In this document: piece after piece, positions 46,440-56,379 of the stretch | Numbering within the stretch: the first letter of the stretch is position 1 | Layout: each line of letters begins with the position of its first letter | From: Bactericera cockerelli | Taxonomy: Eukaryota; Arthropoda; Insecta; Hemiptera; Triozidae | DNA length: 64,000 nt | Reading direction: 5' to 3' | Assembly: GCA_024516035.1 (NCBI GenBank) | Contig: CM044961.1 | Coordinates: 9,564,094 to 9,628,093 of the forward strand | Notes under the pieces: model-generated | Seen by the model: the letters and a program-made list of their open reading frames with translations, nothing else | What the model was told of the DNA's origin: nothing | Databases searched by the model: none | Made by a program: the position numbers and the translations under genes

Positions 46440-46700
46440 GTTAAGATCTAGCTGACATTTCAAAGGTCAGCTCGCGGAATCTGGCCATTGGATCTAGCCA
46501 GGTGATTACCGACTAATTACGGTAACAGCCAGCACATTTCCTAATTACGGGCTAGATTTACGACACTAGGTAACGAGCCCGTAACTTATATTATCTTGTA
46601 AGCTCCGCGCCGAAGCTCGTTAGAACTTGTTAACCAGGTGATTAAAAAAAAGGTAATTAAATTAACCGGCCGAGTTTGTACGTTTAAAGTTGATTATGGT
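46440..46700. promoter_or_regulatory. Candidate enhancer-like segment with repeated E-box/ATTA motifs
   Basis: CCAGGTGATTA occurs exactly at 46498-46508 and 46634-46644, joining an E-box (CAGGTG) to an ATTA core. CTAATTACGG occurs exactly at 46513-46522 and 46541-46550. AGGTAATTAAATTAA follows at about 46651. Small inverted repeats agctgac/gtcagct and acgggct/agcccgt also occur. Composition is more balanced than the surrounding 5 kb, and no repeat-family word is present. E-box plus homeodomain clustering is typical of developmental enhancers, but function here is inferred. Confidence 0.35.
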
Positions 46701-47310
46701 CCAGAATCCTGTGGTCTCGTTGTCCGTTTATGGTGGTGGAGGCTTGTTGAAGTTATACATACCTATATCTATGTAACTATTTATGTACATTGCACATACA
46801 TATATGTGTATCTGTAATTGAAGTGTATAGATGTAGGTAAGTATCCGTGGCAGTTGTCTGTAGGTCTCGCCATTATTAATAGTTAATTAGTGTAATTATC
46901 TTTTAATATAATGAGTATATAATTATTGAGTTAAGTGGAGAGCGGACTTTCTTGTTCATTCTTTTTCAGTACGATTCAAATATATTGCTGCACTTTTGTA
47001 GGATTGATGTACAAGCTTACCCTAATTTAATCAGAAAATCAAATGCATTGAATTGATATGAGTTTGATGATACATAAATACAGAATGCACCAATTTCTAT
47101 ACAATTCCACGGTGAGTTATATTATATAACCGTAAAAAATATCTCTTTCAACCATACTTCATCGACGATCTAATCCTACCCTAAACCTCCCTCCTTTTTA
47201 CTCTACCGCATCTGCTGATCCACTCCTTCTCTTTCCTTCTCAGAAGTTAGACTTAGCTTATAGGAGATGTATTGTCTGTAATATCATTATTGTATAAATA
47301 AATAAAGTAT
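46701..47310. other. AT-rich spacer
   Basis: Nothing recognisable was seen. Confidence 0.45.
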
Positions 47311-47329
47311 TCAATTCAATTCAATTCTC

Positions 47330-47650
47330 TCTCTCTCTCGTTCTCGCTCCCTCCCCTTCCAAACTGCTGATCCTCCCCTCGCCTTTCCCCATCTGCTGAT
47401 CCTCTCTCACAATTCAGCATCCCGTCGTAAAGCTGCAAGCTTTAATTCAGCGGAGCTTTATTTCAGCGCATCCAAAGCGTTTAAAAAAAAACCGGGCGTC
47501 CGTGTTTGTGGCGACCGAAATATAAATTCAAAAATAAATCCCCTCCCGCCCTCCTTGCCCCCATCGAACGGCGAAAATAACACTGAATAAATTTCACGGG
47601 GAACGATAAATATTCGGGCGGGGACAGCCACCCCGCCAGCCCCCGGTCAG
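47330..47650. other. GC- and CpG-bearing island
   Basis: This stretch stands out by cccgtcgtaaagctgcaagc, caaagcgtttaaaaaaaaac, cgggcgtccgtgtttgtggc and a C/G-rich end near 47615-47650. AAAGCT-GCA-AGCTTT is a perfect small palindrome at 47429-47443. gctgatcc recurs twice upstream. It could be a promoter-proximal or conserved noncoding region, and no exon is recognised. Confidence 0.3.
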
Positions 47651-48784
47651 GAGGGAGGAGGATGCCCCCACTAGACAGGAGAGCGATGGGGGTGTCCTAT
47701 GATAGACAAAGAGGTGGAAAGGGTGTACCACTATTGGAAAAGGGCAAGCGAAGAGGAGAATCTGGTATCTTGACTATCTGGAATAGTGGAGTTGGAGGTT
47801 GTTGTACGTCCCATCATGTCTGCAAGGTACTAGACTGGTCGGGATACATCGGAAGGCGATTGATTGGAAGGTAACAAGGGCTGCGAGGGATGCTCAGTAG
47901 AAGAGGACAGTGATGAAGAGGATAATAGAAAGCTGAAGAGGCACAATGGGGTTGAAGAGGGAGGTAACGGGCAGAGGATGCGCGGACCAGGAAACAAGGA
48001 GAAAGAAACACGCGACAAGAGGGTTAGTCAGGTTGGGCAAAGAGTACTGAATGGTGGAAGGACAATTTGAAAGAGACGGGAAATGAGAAAGCGACGCGAC
48101 GGAGGTGTTGACTGGCGAAAGGAGGTACAGGTGCGGGGGTTTCTGTTGTTGAGAGGAAGAGGATAGCATCGCTCTGAGGGGGTTTTCTGTGGTTCAGAGT
48201 TGAGAGGATTTTGAGGATGGAAGTGCTTGGTGTGGGGGGTTTAGGAGGAAGACAATGGGAAGGGAAGGGAATGAGAGAAAAAGATGATAGATACAAAGGA
48301 AGAGGAGGAAATTTGTTGAGCATCCGGGTCTGGGATGGGAGTGATGGGAAAGTGGATGGAAGCTGTACAGGGGTTTTGTTTTTGCAAAACGGTAAAGAGG
48401 GTTTTTAAATATAGGAGGGGTTTGGTAGAGAAGAGAGCGTCGGGTGTTTTTAATATATAATTGACAATATCCGTCCGGGTATGACGTCATAAATATAGCG
48501 CCCTTCTGGAGAACAATACCCGTGACATCCGCGCCAGACAGGGAGGAGACGAGGTAGGGGAGTGGGAAGAGCGAAGGGTGGGGATGAGATGGAGGGAGGA
48601 TGGAGGTGTTGAACATGGAAGTGGTGGTGAGGCTATCGGAAGTAAAAGAGGAGAGGAAGCGAGAAGGAAAAAGGCAGAACAATGAGGAAGGAGACAAATA
48701 GAATTCAATAATAGAGAAGTGCATAAAAGAGGAAAGAAAGTTGAGAAGAAAGAGAGAGAAGAGAGAGAGAGATTGAGTGAGGAA

Positions 48785-48815
<31 letters not shown>

Positions 48816-48825
48816 TTGAGTGAGG

Positions 48826-48857
<32 letters not shown>

Positions 48858-49420
48858 TGAGTGAGGAAAGAGTGAGAGAGAGAGAGAGAGTGAGTGAGTG
48901 AGTGAGACAGAGAGAGAGAGAGGATAAAGATAATGGGAAGTGAATGAGAGAAAAGAGATGATGGGAGTCCAGAGAAGAATGGAGGTAGAAAATGAAAGAT
49001 AGGAAGAGGAGTAAAGAGAAAAATTGAGGTAGGTGTGTAAAAAAATGTGTGAATATGAGTATGAATGGATAGGATGATTGTATGTGAAAAAACTGATGAA
49101 AGTGAATTGTGGGACTGAGAGATTTGTGGATTGAAAAAGGAAAGATATAGTGAATGAGTGAGAGGAAGAGGAGTAGAGGGGGAGGAGATACTGTTATAAG
49201 AGTGGAAAAGAGAAAGAGAGGTCTAGAGAAAGATAGAGGTTGAAAATGAGAGGAGAGAGAGGGAGAGAGAGGAAAGAGGCATTCGGAGAGGGGGAGAGAG
49301 AAATGTTGCAGAAGTTTGGAGGGAGAATGGGAGGGTGTTGGAGGAAAAGTGTCAGATAGAATTTCTGAGGGAGGGAGAGAAGGTTGGGTGAGGAGGAAGA
49401 ATGTTTATATAAATAACAGG
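47640..49420. repeat. 1.8-kb purine-rich strand with GA microsatellites
   Basis: The plus strand is dominated by A and G (gaggaagaggagtagaggg-type text), with perfect GA runs at 48791-48812 and 48836-48856. A non-purine break at about 48440-48540 carries tatgacgtcataaatatagc with a TGACGTCA palindrome at 48482-48489. Several minus-strand frames, the largest 176 codons at 48194-48724, are S/P/L/F-rich artefacts of the purine bias. Confidence 0.8.
48232..48270 (+). other. G-quadruplex-type motif
   Basis: Runs ggggggtttaggaggaagac then aatgggaagggaaggg give four or more G runs of three within about 40 bases. Confidence 0.4.
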
Positions 49421-49429
49421 GAGCTGAAT

Positions 49430-49670
49430 TATTCCAGTAATTAACTTCAACTCTTTCTCCTTTTCTCTCTCTCTCTCTCTGTGTCTCCTCTCCCTTTCTA
49501 TCTCTCTCTTTCACAGTCTCCCTGTTTTGTATTTATTTCTTCAAGCCTTTGTTAGTAGTGTTTTATTTTCTCCTCCTTCTTTCACATCGTCTATTTCTTT
49601 TCCTCCTCCTCTTCTTTTTCTTCCTCCTCCTCCTCCTCCACATTCCTTTGTATAATCCTTCCAGTGTTGC
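49430..49670. repeat. CT-rich tract mirroring the purine region
   Basis: Directly after the purine-rich strand the composition flips to CT-rich (ctctctctctctctgtgtct, cctcctcctcctcctccac). Confidence 0.8.
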
Positions 49671-49674
49671 TCAA

Positions 49675-50205
49675 TTTACGACACAGATAGGAGAAACTGA
49701 CTAAGAAAAGGACTTTTTTTCATCCCCAGCTGTGGGCGCAACTTGTTTTAAGTTACTGTAACGCAAGTAGATATTCTTGTGCCTCTCTTCTTGCTCCTGA
49801 AATGTTAGACCCTCAAATCTACTTACTAAGTGGTCTGAGTTGTCAGACTATATGATGGAAATTCTAATATTTCACAGCTGATTCTTGTTAGAAACTTGGA
49901 GTCAAGAATTGGAAAAGAAAAAAAAAAAAAAAAAAAAACGTCCCTATGAACACTTTGTAATTAGCACCTGAAATCTCAATCTAATTGTTAATAAATTTAT
50001 TAATACTCTTCTGTGCTCCTTATTCTTAGCACCAGAAAAAAGGATTCTTTTCTGGCTACTTTTGCATTAAAATATTAATTTACCTCTGATGGTGTGAGAT
50101 CTCAGATCTTTATGTTGGTAAAACTCTTTCATGCAAGTTGTATTTCATGTGAAATGTACTATTAGGCACATTTGATATCATTCTATCATTACCATAGCAC
50201 CTGTG
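49675..50205. other. AT-rich spacer
   Basis: No gene seen. An A run lies near 49917-49938. Confidence 0.5.
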
Positions 50206-50210
50206 TGTCA

Positions 50211-50412
50211 TTTTTTTTTTTTTTTTTTTTTTTTAGAAGGTAAGTGTGCCCCGGAACCGCTTTCGCATTACTTCAAGGCACTTTACCTTTACATCCATGC
50301 CATTCCGGAAACGGAAAATTTCGGACAGAAATTTCCGCTCCGGCCGGGATTCGAACCCGCAATCTCCGGGTCAGTAATCAATGCTCTTAACCACTGAGCC
50401 ACGGAGGTCGGG
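50211..50412 (-). repeat. tRNA-derived SINE-9, full-length copy
   Basis: The minus strand starts near 50412 with A box TGGCTCAGTGG and B box GGTTCGAATCC, both consensus. A short body (attttccgtttccggaatgg) follows and the copy ends in an A tail, seen as the T run at 50211-50235. Only one copy was seen in the window. Confidence 0.85.
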
Positions 50413-51642
50413 TGTGTCATTAAACCAGCTCGAAGAATCAGGAACTTGAAAAAGGTCCATATTCCTAATATCCTTGCAAAAATCCTGGCAGAAAAAAATA
50501 CTTGCCACACTGACTCAACAGAGTCCGTGACAGTGAATCATTTACAGAGTTTGCCAACATATTTTAGCATATTAGTCCTAACAACATACATACATAGAAG
50601 CACATAGTTATGAAACTATGTATTATTTAGGCAAGTAAATATTTATTCAAACTGAACGTACAAGTACATAAATAAGTGATAGTATGATACCTACCTCTAA
50701 TATTTCATTTTAAAATAAAATAAGAAAAAGGTGAGATTTTGTGATGTGAAGAAAAGAACTATATTTAAATGAGTTTGGCAATGCACAATATTTTAATTAT
50801 CATATCTACATAGTATAGTATTACACATTCCTATGAAAATAGCTATGTACTAGCTAATTGCCCGTACTTCGCCAAGGGACTGAAGTTAAATTCAGTTATG
50901 GCCTATCAAGTGATTTTTTGGTAGAACCGGACATCTGAATTATCTGTCGAATGAATCATTTCGGAAATATTCACCAGGTTTTGCAAATTTTATTTTATCA
51001 CAGATAGCTAAAAAAATACCTTGCATTTTTTAAAATTAATTTCGTTGAATTTATAAATATGAATAAATGCGAAAACCTTCAGGGCTGGAAGCCTGCATGG
51101 TCATAATCCTGAAGGGTCTTCAGGGTCTAGTCCAAGCCTGTGTTGATAAAAAAGAATCCATGCCTGGCGCTCTGTTGGCTGATACAAATATTATTCATTA
51201 CCATTCGGTTGTCATGACGACCTTGGCAATGTCTTATGTCCACAGTCAACCTCATCTACATAAACACGGGCCAGTTACCTGGTTCAGGCCAATGTACATA
51301 ACATATTTATATAGGTAGATAATTATTTTTGTATACAAATTCTTATACGTACATGACAGAATTTTGTGATAGTGTTCTACGTATGTATTATATATACGAA
51401 TTTATATAAATACATAAATTCACGTAAGAAGTGGTATTTTTTATATTTTTGATGTTGTAAATTAATATTTTCATCCGTTTCTGAATGTTCAAGTCTAATT
51501 GTGAAACTTTTCTTTCTTCTGATTCCAGGTTAGTTATGATGAACATGATATAATATGCAGTTGTAAGGTAGATTTCGCGCTGGTAAGTTAAGTAATTAAA
51601 ATATTTCAAATGATATACATAAGATATGTGCAATTGTGCAGT

Positions 51643-51845
51643 TGTGCACTGGTAGTCAAGTGGTTAAAGCGCTAGTCTGGTAATCCAGGTAACGTAGGGA
51701 TCCGTTGGATCGAATCCCACCCAGTGCACGAATTTTTCCTCATTAATTTGAGTTTGTGACCACATAATAATAAGACTCTGAGGGTTAGGTGGTAGAAAAT
51801 GCTTTGAGCATTAACCTCGCCTGGTGGTTACCTTCCACTAAAGAG
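51643..51845 (+). repeat. tRNA-derived SINE-8, copy 2, with intact acceptor stem
   Basis: GTGCACTGG at about 51643 pairs perfectly with CCAGTGCAC at 51721-51729, as an acceptor stem. Between them are tcaagtggttaaagcgctag (A-box region), the class II-like extra arm, and ttggatcgaatcccac (B box). The tRNA-like part is therefore recognisable as a cloverleaf. A body ending in attattattacaataa follows. The extended stem and tail argue for a SINE and not a functional tRNA gene. Confidence 0.8.
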
Positions 51846-51879
51846 TATTATTATTACAATAATTAAATGATTTTCATGA

Positions 51880-51995
51880 TCAATACTGACTCAGTAGCAA
51901 GATGGATAAGGCGATGAACTTTTATTTTAGAGGTCATTGGTTCGAGTCCCAAGAATGTATTGCAATTATTTAGCAAGGGGAAGTTGAGTAATTGT
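51880..51995 (+). repeat. tRNA-derived SINE-3 copy
   Basis: gactcagtagcaagatggat then aaggcgatgaact is the A-box side, and attggttcgagtcccaag the B box. The body gcaattatttagcaagg and gagtaattgtg continues as in other copies. Confidence 0.75.
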
Positions 51996-52200
51996 GCTGA
52001 TATAATTTTTTTTCTTCAATGAAATAATAAGTTTGTTTAAATTTTTTTTCTAAAAAAAATTTTTTGTACAGTATTTTAAAGAATACAGAATTTTTTACCG
52101 ATACAGATTTTTTTGTAGAATCTAGAATGTAGGAAAAACAGTTAAAGAAAATCGGTTAAGCGGTTCTGGAGGTACAAGTGATTTAGTATTATAAAAGTTA

Positions 52201-53000
52201 AAATTGCCACGTGTATAATTATACCTAATGTGCAACAATCATGAGGAAGTATTGTGTCCATAATTGGCAGTGTTTTTTTTTGTGTCCTCCTACATATCAT
52301 AGATAGTTATACAAAAATAAATTATGCTTCACCAATATTACACCCATACCTCACGGAAAACCCCATTCATACCTCCAAAACATAGATAAAAAATCCCGCA
52401 AAGAGCAACTAAATTACCAGAGCCTGCAAATGTTGAAAAAAAGATTTTCCTCCCTCATATAATTTCCCGCTACGAGCATAAATTTCCGTACGCTTAAACA
52501 TGTGAAGATAAGTTTCAAATTACATAAATACCGTACACGGTGTTTATATAATTTGGTAATATTTATTAGCTTATTAATATACCACGTTTTTAGGAAGGGC
52601 TGTATGGAAATTTAATACGCGTTGGTACAGAATTTCGTTTATAATATTTATATACTTAATTATACCCCTACATAGAGGAGAAATTATGTTCTTCTATGTG
52701 TCTTAAATCTAGGTGTATTTACACTTGTGTAGGTAGGTAAATATGTATAGTTGTATAAGTATGTTGGATTACTTACGTTTATACCAATTTCTGCATGTTA
52801 TTGAGGTAAGTTTGTACTACCTTGAATTTTTTTGTCTTAAAAAGACACTTTTAATTGTAAACTCATTAAATTTTTTGTCCTGCATGAAATTTCAGACTAA
52901 CTCGTGACACAAAAATTAGAATAGAATGACAGAACTACCCTGTCTGAAACAATAAAATCAAAAATATTCGGACTATTATAAAGTTTTCTAATAGGTAATA
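52201..53000. other. AT-rich spacer
   Basis: No gene or repeat was recognised. 52330-52540 is somewhat more complex and C-rich. Confidence 0.45.
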
Positions 53001-53301
53001 TTTTTTTTAAGAGTGTTTCTTAGCCTTTTTTATTTCGTAGCCATGAAACAGGAGCTACTGTAGACGCTTGTGGTCTGTGTTGTATTAGCCTGCCCATCCC
53101 GTAGTATGCCTCCCCTCTGATGGGCGAGAAGTGACACAATACTTCACATTTAGGTGCTAGGTCATCACGAGTGCACCGGAAGTATCCCCTACAAACAATT
53201 GTAATCAAATTAAGAATACAAATTTTTGTCGGCATGGGGATCGAAGCCGGGACCTTCCGCATGACAAGCGAGTGCTTAACCACTGAGCTAATCGCGCGCT
53301 C
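53001..53301 (-). repeat. tRNA-derived SINE-7, second copy
   Basis: It shares the whole body with 21522-21846, including ccatgaaacaggagctactg and ctgatgggcgagaagtgaca. The A box is intact, while the B box has changed (ggcttcgatccc). The A tail is reduced to the T run at 53001-53008. Confidence 0.9.
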
Positions 53302-53304
53302 TTA

Positions 53305-53392
53305 ATTTACTTTGCTTTGTGCGGAAATCGAACCAGAGACCCCACCGGTTCAGCATTTCTTCAACCAAATCCTTTGACCTTTCGTTATAGAA
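53305..53392 (-). repeat. tRNA-like SINE head next to SINE-7
   Basis: The minus strand reads ctctggttcgatttccgcac, a B box with one change, and aaaggatttggttgaagaaa upstream. It abuts the tRNA end of the SINE-7 copy, so it may be an older element into which SINE-7 inserted. Confidence 0.5.
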
Positions 53393-53399
53393 CACTTAG

Positions 53400-53640
53400 T
53401 TCATCCTCCCCCTCATTTCCAACGTGTCTGGAATTACGTGGCGAGACCGATTACAGAATTACAATAAATTACAAGTCAGGTTACACTGCCATAATTACAA
53501 ATATTACAATGGCCCGTTCCGTTCGTTACACAGTCTCGCAAGAATTACAAAGAAAATGTCGGATGCATTATTTACGAGCGAGGAAAATTTTACAAGTGTG
53601 AAAAAAAAGGAGAGCTGTGGAGGGATTTGGAGTGTGTTAA
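53400..53640. other. Segment with clustered ATTACA words
   Basis: gattacagaattacaataaa, ttacaagtcaggttacactg and attacaaatattacaatggc give about eight ATTACA/TTACA words in 110 bases. Overlapping frames of 94 and 88 codons cross it without recognised domains. Confidence 0.35.
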
Positions 53641-53656
53641 AAAATATGGTTGAAAC

Positions 53657-54244
53657 CAGTGGCGTGTGGAGGTTGGTATATTGGGGATGACTGGCTCAGA
53701 CCCGGAACTTATGGTTGAATCATGAAATAGGATGAGGTTAATCTTAAGTGGACACTATCACAGTAGGGTTTATTAAATAATAAATAACATCAATATAATC
53801 ACATAAGAAAGATTTAAAAACAATCATATCACAGTTATAAAAAGAATAAATTGTGGTAATACATAAAAAATATGAAGAAATGATCAAATTATTGAGCTGT
53901 GGTGGTGGAAATTCAGCAGGGACGTGTTAGTGGACACTATATTAAATCTAAGCCTGTGTCATAATACGACCCTCAGTTGTCCTTATGGTTTTTGTGCATT
54001 AGTGCTATTATGGTTTTTGTACTATTACCTATTCCGAAAGGTAGGTACTCATTTTCAAGAAAAACTGTCAGAACACTTTTCAGCTTGCTACTCCTTTAAT
54101 ACAAAATTATCACTAATATAATCGTAAGTGTAAAATGTTCCTTGCAGTGCATTTAATTTGTGGGCATAAATAATCAGCTACAGTCTTACAGTAACATAAT
54201 AGGAACTCGTACATTCCCCATTCCCACCTTACCCAACGCCACTG
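53657..54244. mobile_element. Candidate hAT-like element, about 588 bp
   Basis: CAGTGGCGTGTGG at 53657 faces CCAACGCCACTG ending at 54244, giving a 9-bp perfect inverted terminus (CAGTGGCGT). The 8-bp flanks (gttgaaac and gtcagaaa) agree at only about half the positions, so a target duplication is not demonstrated. A MITE-A copy lies inside. There is no transposase. Confidence 0.45.
53713..53971. mobile_element. MITE-A copy 3, interrupted
   Basis: Left ggttgaatcatgaaatagga and right taagcctgtgtcataatacg correspond to the two ends of 44198-44352, with gtggacactat repeated near both ends. The roughly 150 bp between is AT-rich and unrelated to the other copies, so it is an insertion or a different core. 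Confidence 0.7.
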
Positions 54245-54335
54245 GTCAGAAATCCCTATGTAGTGTTATGTGTAGCGAGGGTTTCCATTGTGAAAATTTT
54301 AAGTATGAATAATATTGGAAAATCCAAACTTCAAC

Positions 54336-54697
54336 CAGTGGCAAACATCAGAAAATCTTTTTATAAATTTTCTTTTCTTTTAAATTTGATTAGTTGAATA
54401 TGTAGATACCGTTTTCCTTGGGAGATATGAATTTCCTGACTTTTCCTTTAAAATTTCCCTGATAGTCTAAATATCTGCTAATTATCACATCCCTAGAATC
54501 TTTTTTTTTCCACTTTCTATTTCCAAGAAATTTTAAGTCATAAATGAGTAATATATCATCATTAATTTGTTAAATTAAAAAAATGAATATTATAACACAG
54601 AGTTATTAGACATGCAAGTAAAAATTCGATGTGTTAATAAAAAGTTGCAGAAAAAAAAAATAAGATATTACCAGGTAATCCCTTCAAAACGCCACTG
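54336..54697. mobile_element. Second hAT-like candidate, about 362 bp
   Basis: CAGTGGCAAAC at 54336 faces AAAACGCCACTG ending at 54697. The termini match for CAGTGGC only. It lies 91 bp from the previous candidate and uses similar ends. Confidence 0.35.
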
Positions 54698-54717
54698 ACT
54701 ATTCCTTTATCCCTATT

Positions 54718-55460
54718 ACCTCTTCTTCTCTCTCTTCCTCCCCCTCTCTTCTCTACTTTCCCTCCTCCTCCTCTCCCTTCCTCTCTCCTCCCTATCCCTC
54801 TTATCCCTCTCCCCCCTCCTCTCTCTCCCTTCCTCTTACCTCCCTTGAATCATCCCCTGGATTTATTCCCTGGCTGGGTTTCATTATATTTCATTCCTGT
54901 ATTTTCTATTGAAAATCCCACCCTCCTCTCCCCCCCTCCTTCTATTTCTTCTCCTCCCCTCTCCCGCCTCTACCTTGGCTTTTGTTGAATACATTTAGAC
55001 CACAACGAAGATAGAACTGGGAGGAGGAGAGGGGAGAGGGGGGGAGATAATAGGAGATAACTCTTTCTCTTCCCTTCTACTTCTCCCACTCTCTCCCCTT
55101 CTATATCTTCTCTCTCTCTCTCTTTCTCTTCCCTTCTATCTGTCTCTCTCTCTCTCTTTTCCCTTCTATCTTTCTCTCTCTCTCCCTCTATTTGTCACTC
55201 TCTCTCTTCCCTTCTATCTTTCTCTCTTCTCTCTCTCTCTCCTTCTATTTGTCTCTCTCTCCCCTTCTCATACTCCTCTTCTCTCTATCACAACCTTGCC
55301 CTCTCTCTCGTCCTCTCTCTTTCTTCCCTCTTCTATATGGCTCCCTTTCTCTCTCCCCTCTTTGTTATTTCCCTCTATACCACCTAAACTGTATCTTCAT
55401 CGCTCTCTCTCTTTCTCTCTCTCTCACTGTCTCTCTCTCTCTCTTTTCGAACATTGTTGA
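54718..55460. repeat. CT-rich polypyrimidine region with an inner purine island
   Basis: Plus-strand CT text runs for about 740 bp. It is broken by 54845-54910 and by a G-rich island at 55018-55055 (gggaggaggagaggggagag) that mirrors ctcctctccccccctcctt at about 54922. The 98-codon frame across 55192-55488 is S/L-rich and compositional. Confidence 0.85.
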
Positions 55461-56010
55461 AATGTCGCAGTGTTCCAATACTATGTAAGAGGTTTCTATA
55501 ATCAAAATTGAAATTTTCAAGTTAACAATCTTTCAACTCCAACAATAATTGGGAATATTATGCATAGAGTGTTTAGTTGACTGTCTATAAATCTTATTAT
55601 CCGAGAAAAAAACTAAAAAAAAAAACTTATTACATTATACGACAGAAAAAAATCGGCTCTCTTCTCAATGGCTTACGTTAAGTAATTTCGGTGCATAAAC
55701 AATGGACGAAATCACAAGGCCCATTTTGAAATTGAAAAACCATAAAAAGGGATGCGCCTATACATTAAATACGAGTGCACACGATGATGTAAAATGTTCT
55801 TAATGCAATGAAAAGATTGGAAAACTCTTACCGTTCGAAAAGTGAATTTATTTTTATGTAAATTTCGATTTATTTATGTTCTTGAGAGACAAGAAAAAGG
55901 TTCACTTCTAACATAATAGAATAAAGTTAATAAGGTAAATGTTTGAGTATTCAGCAAGCCCTTACGCGAAACGCAGCCCTTTCAAAGTTTCAAATCACAT
56001 ATTTTTTTAC
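55461..56010. other. Spacer
   Basis: No gene seen. 55650-55800 is more complex than its flanks (ctcaatggcttacgttaagt) but unrecognised. Confidence 0.45.
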
Positions 56011-56017
56011 AGAACAA

Positions 56018-56235
56018 AGAGAGAGAGTTAGAGTGAGTGTGTGTGTGTGTGTGTTTGTGTTTGTATGAGTGAGTATGTGTTTGTGTGAGTGAGTGAAAGA
56101 GAGAAAGAAAGAGAGTGAGTGACTGACTGAGTAAATAAGTGAATGAATGAGTGAGTGATTGAATGAGAGTGTGTGAGTGTAATGTATGAGTGAGGGAGAA
56201 ACAAAAGAGAGAGAGAGAGTAATAAAGAGAAAAAA
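56018..56235. repeat. GA/GT and GAGT-rich simple repeat
   Basis: gagagagagttagagtgagt passes to gtgtgtgtgtgtg, then gtgagtgag and gaatgaatgagtgag. The minus-strand S/H/T-rich frame is an artefact. Confidence 0.85.
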
Positions 56236-56295
56236 GAAAATAACGAGTATTAGAATTCTTTCTAGAGACAAAAAAGCAGAAAATAAATTTATAGA

Positions 56296-56340
56296 AAGTC
56301 CTCAGATTACACGCCCTATACCACTACACCACCAAAAGTT
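56296..56340 (-). repeat. tRNA-like 5' half
   Basis: The minus strand reads ggtggtgtagtggtataggg then cgtgtaatctgagg, similar to the D-arm and A box of a tRNA. No B box follows in place. It may be a truncated SINE. Confidence 0.3.
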
Positions 56341-56379
56341 CATATTAATCTGATAGCTCATACATAACTAACCAGGGTT

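Larger units (their letters stand above)
50845..52200. mobile_element. Insect-type dispersed element with inner SINE insertions
   Basis: The left text actagctaattgcccgtact then tcgcc resembles the start, and the right text aaaatcggttaagcggttct the end, of abundant insect repeats (gcccgcgacttcg ... atcggttcagccgtt). The class of those repeats is not certain to me. The interior is diverged and holds two SINEs at 51643-51845 and 51880-51995. An 83-codon frame at 51067-51318 is unrecognised. Confidence 0.4.

Noticed and set aside
48194..48724. 176-codon minus-strand frame with S/P/L/F bias
   Set aside because: It is the complement of a GA-rich strand, and neighbouring frames are open too. No domain.
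51643..51730. Possible functional tRNA-Ser or tRNA-Leu gene
   Set aside because: The cloverleaf is foldable, but the 9-bp outer stem, family membership and attached body indicate a SINE.
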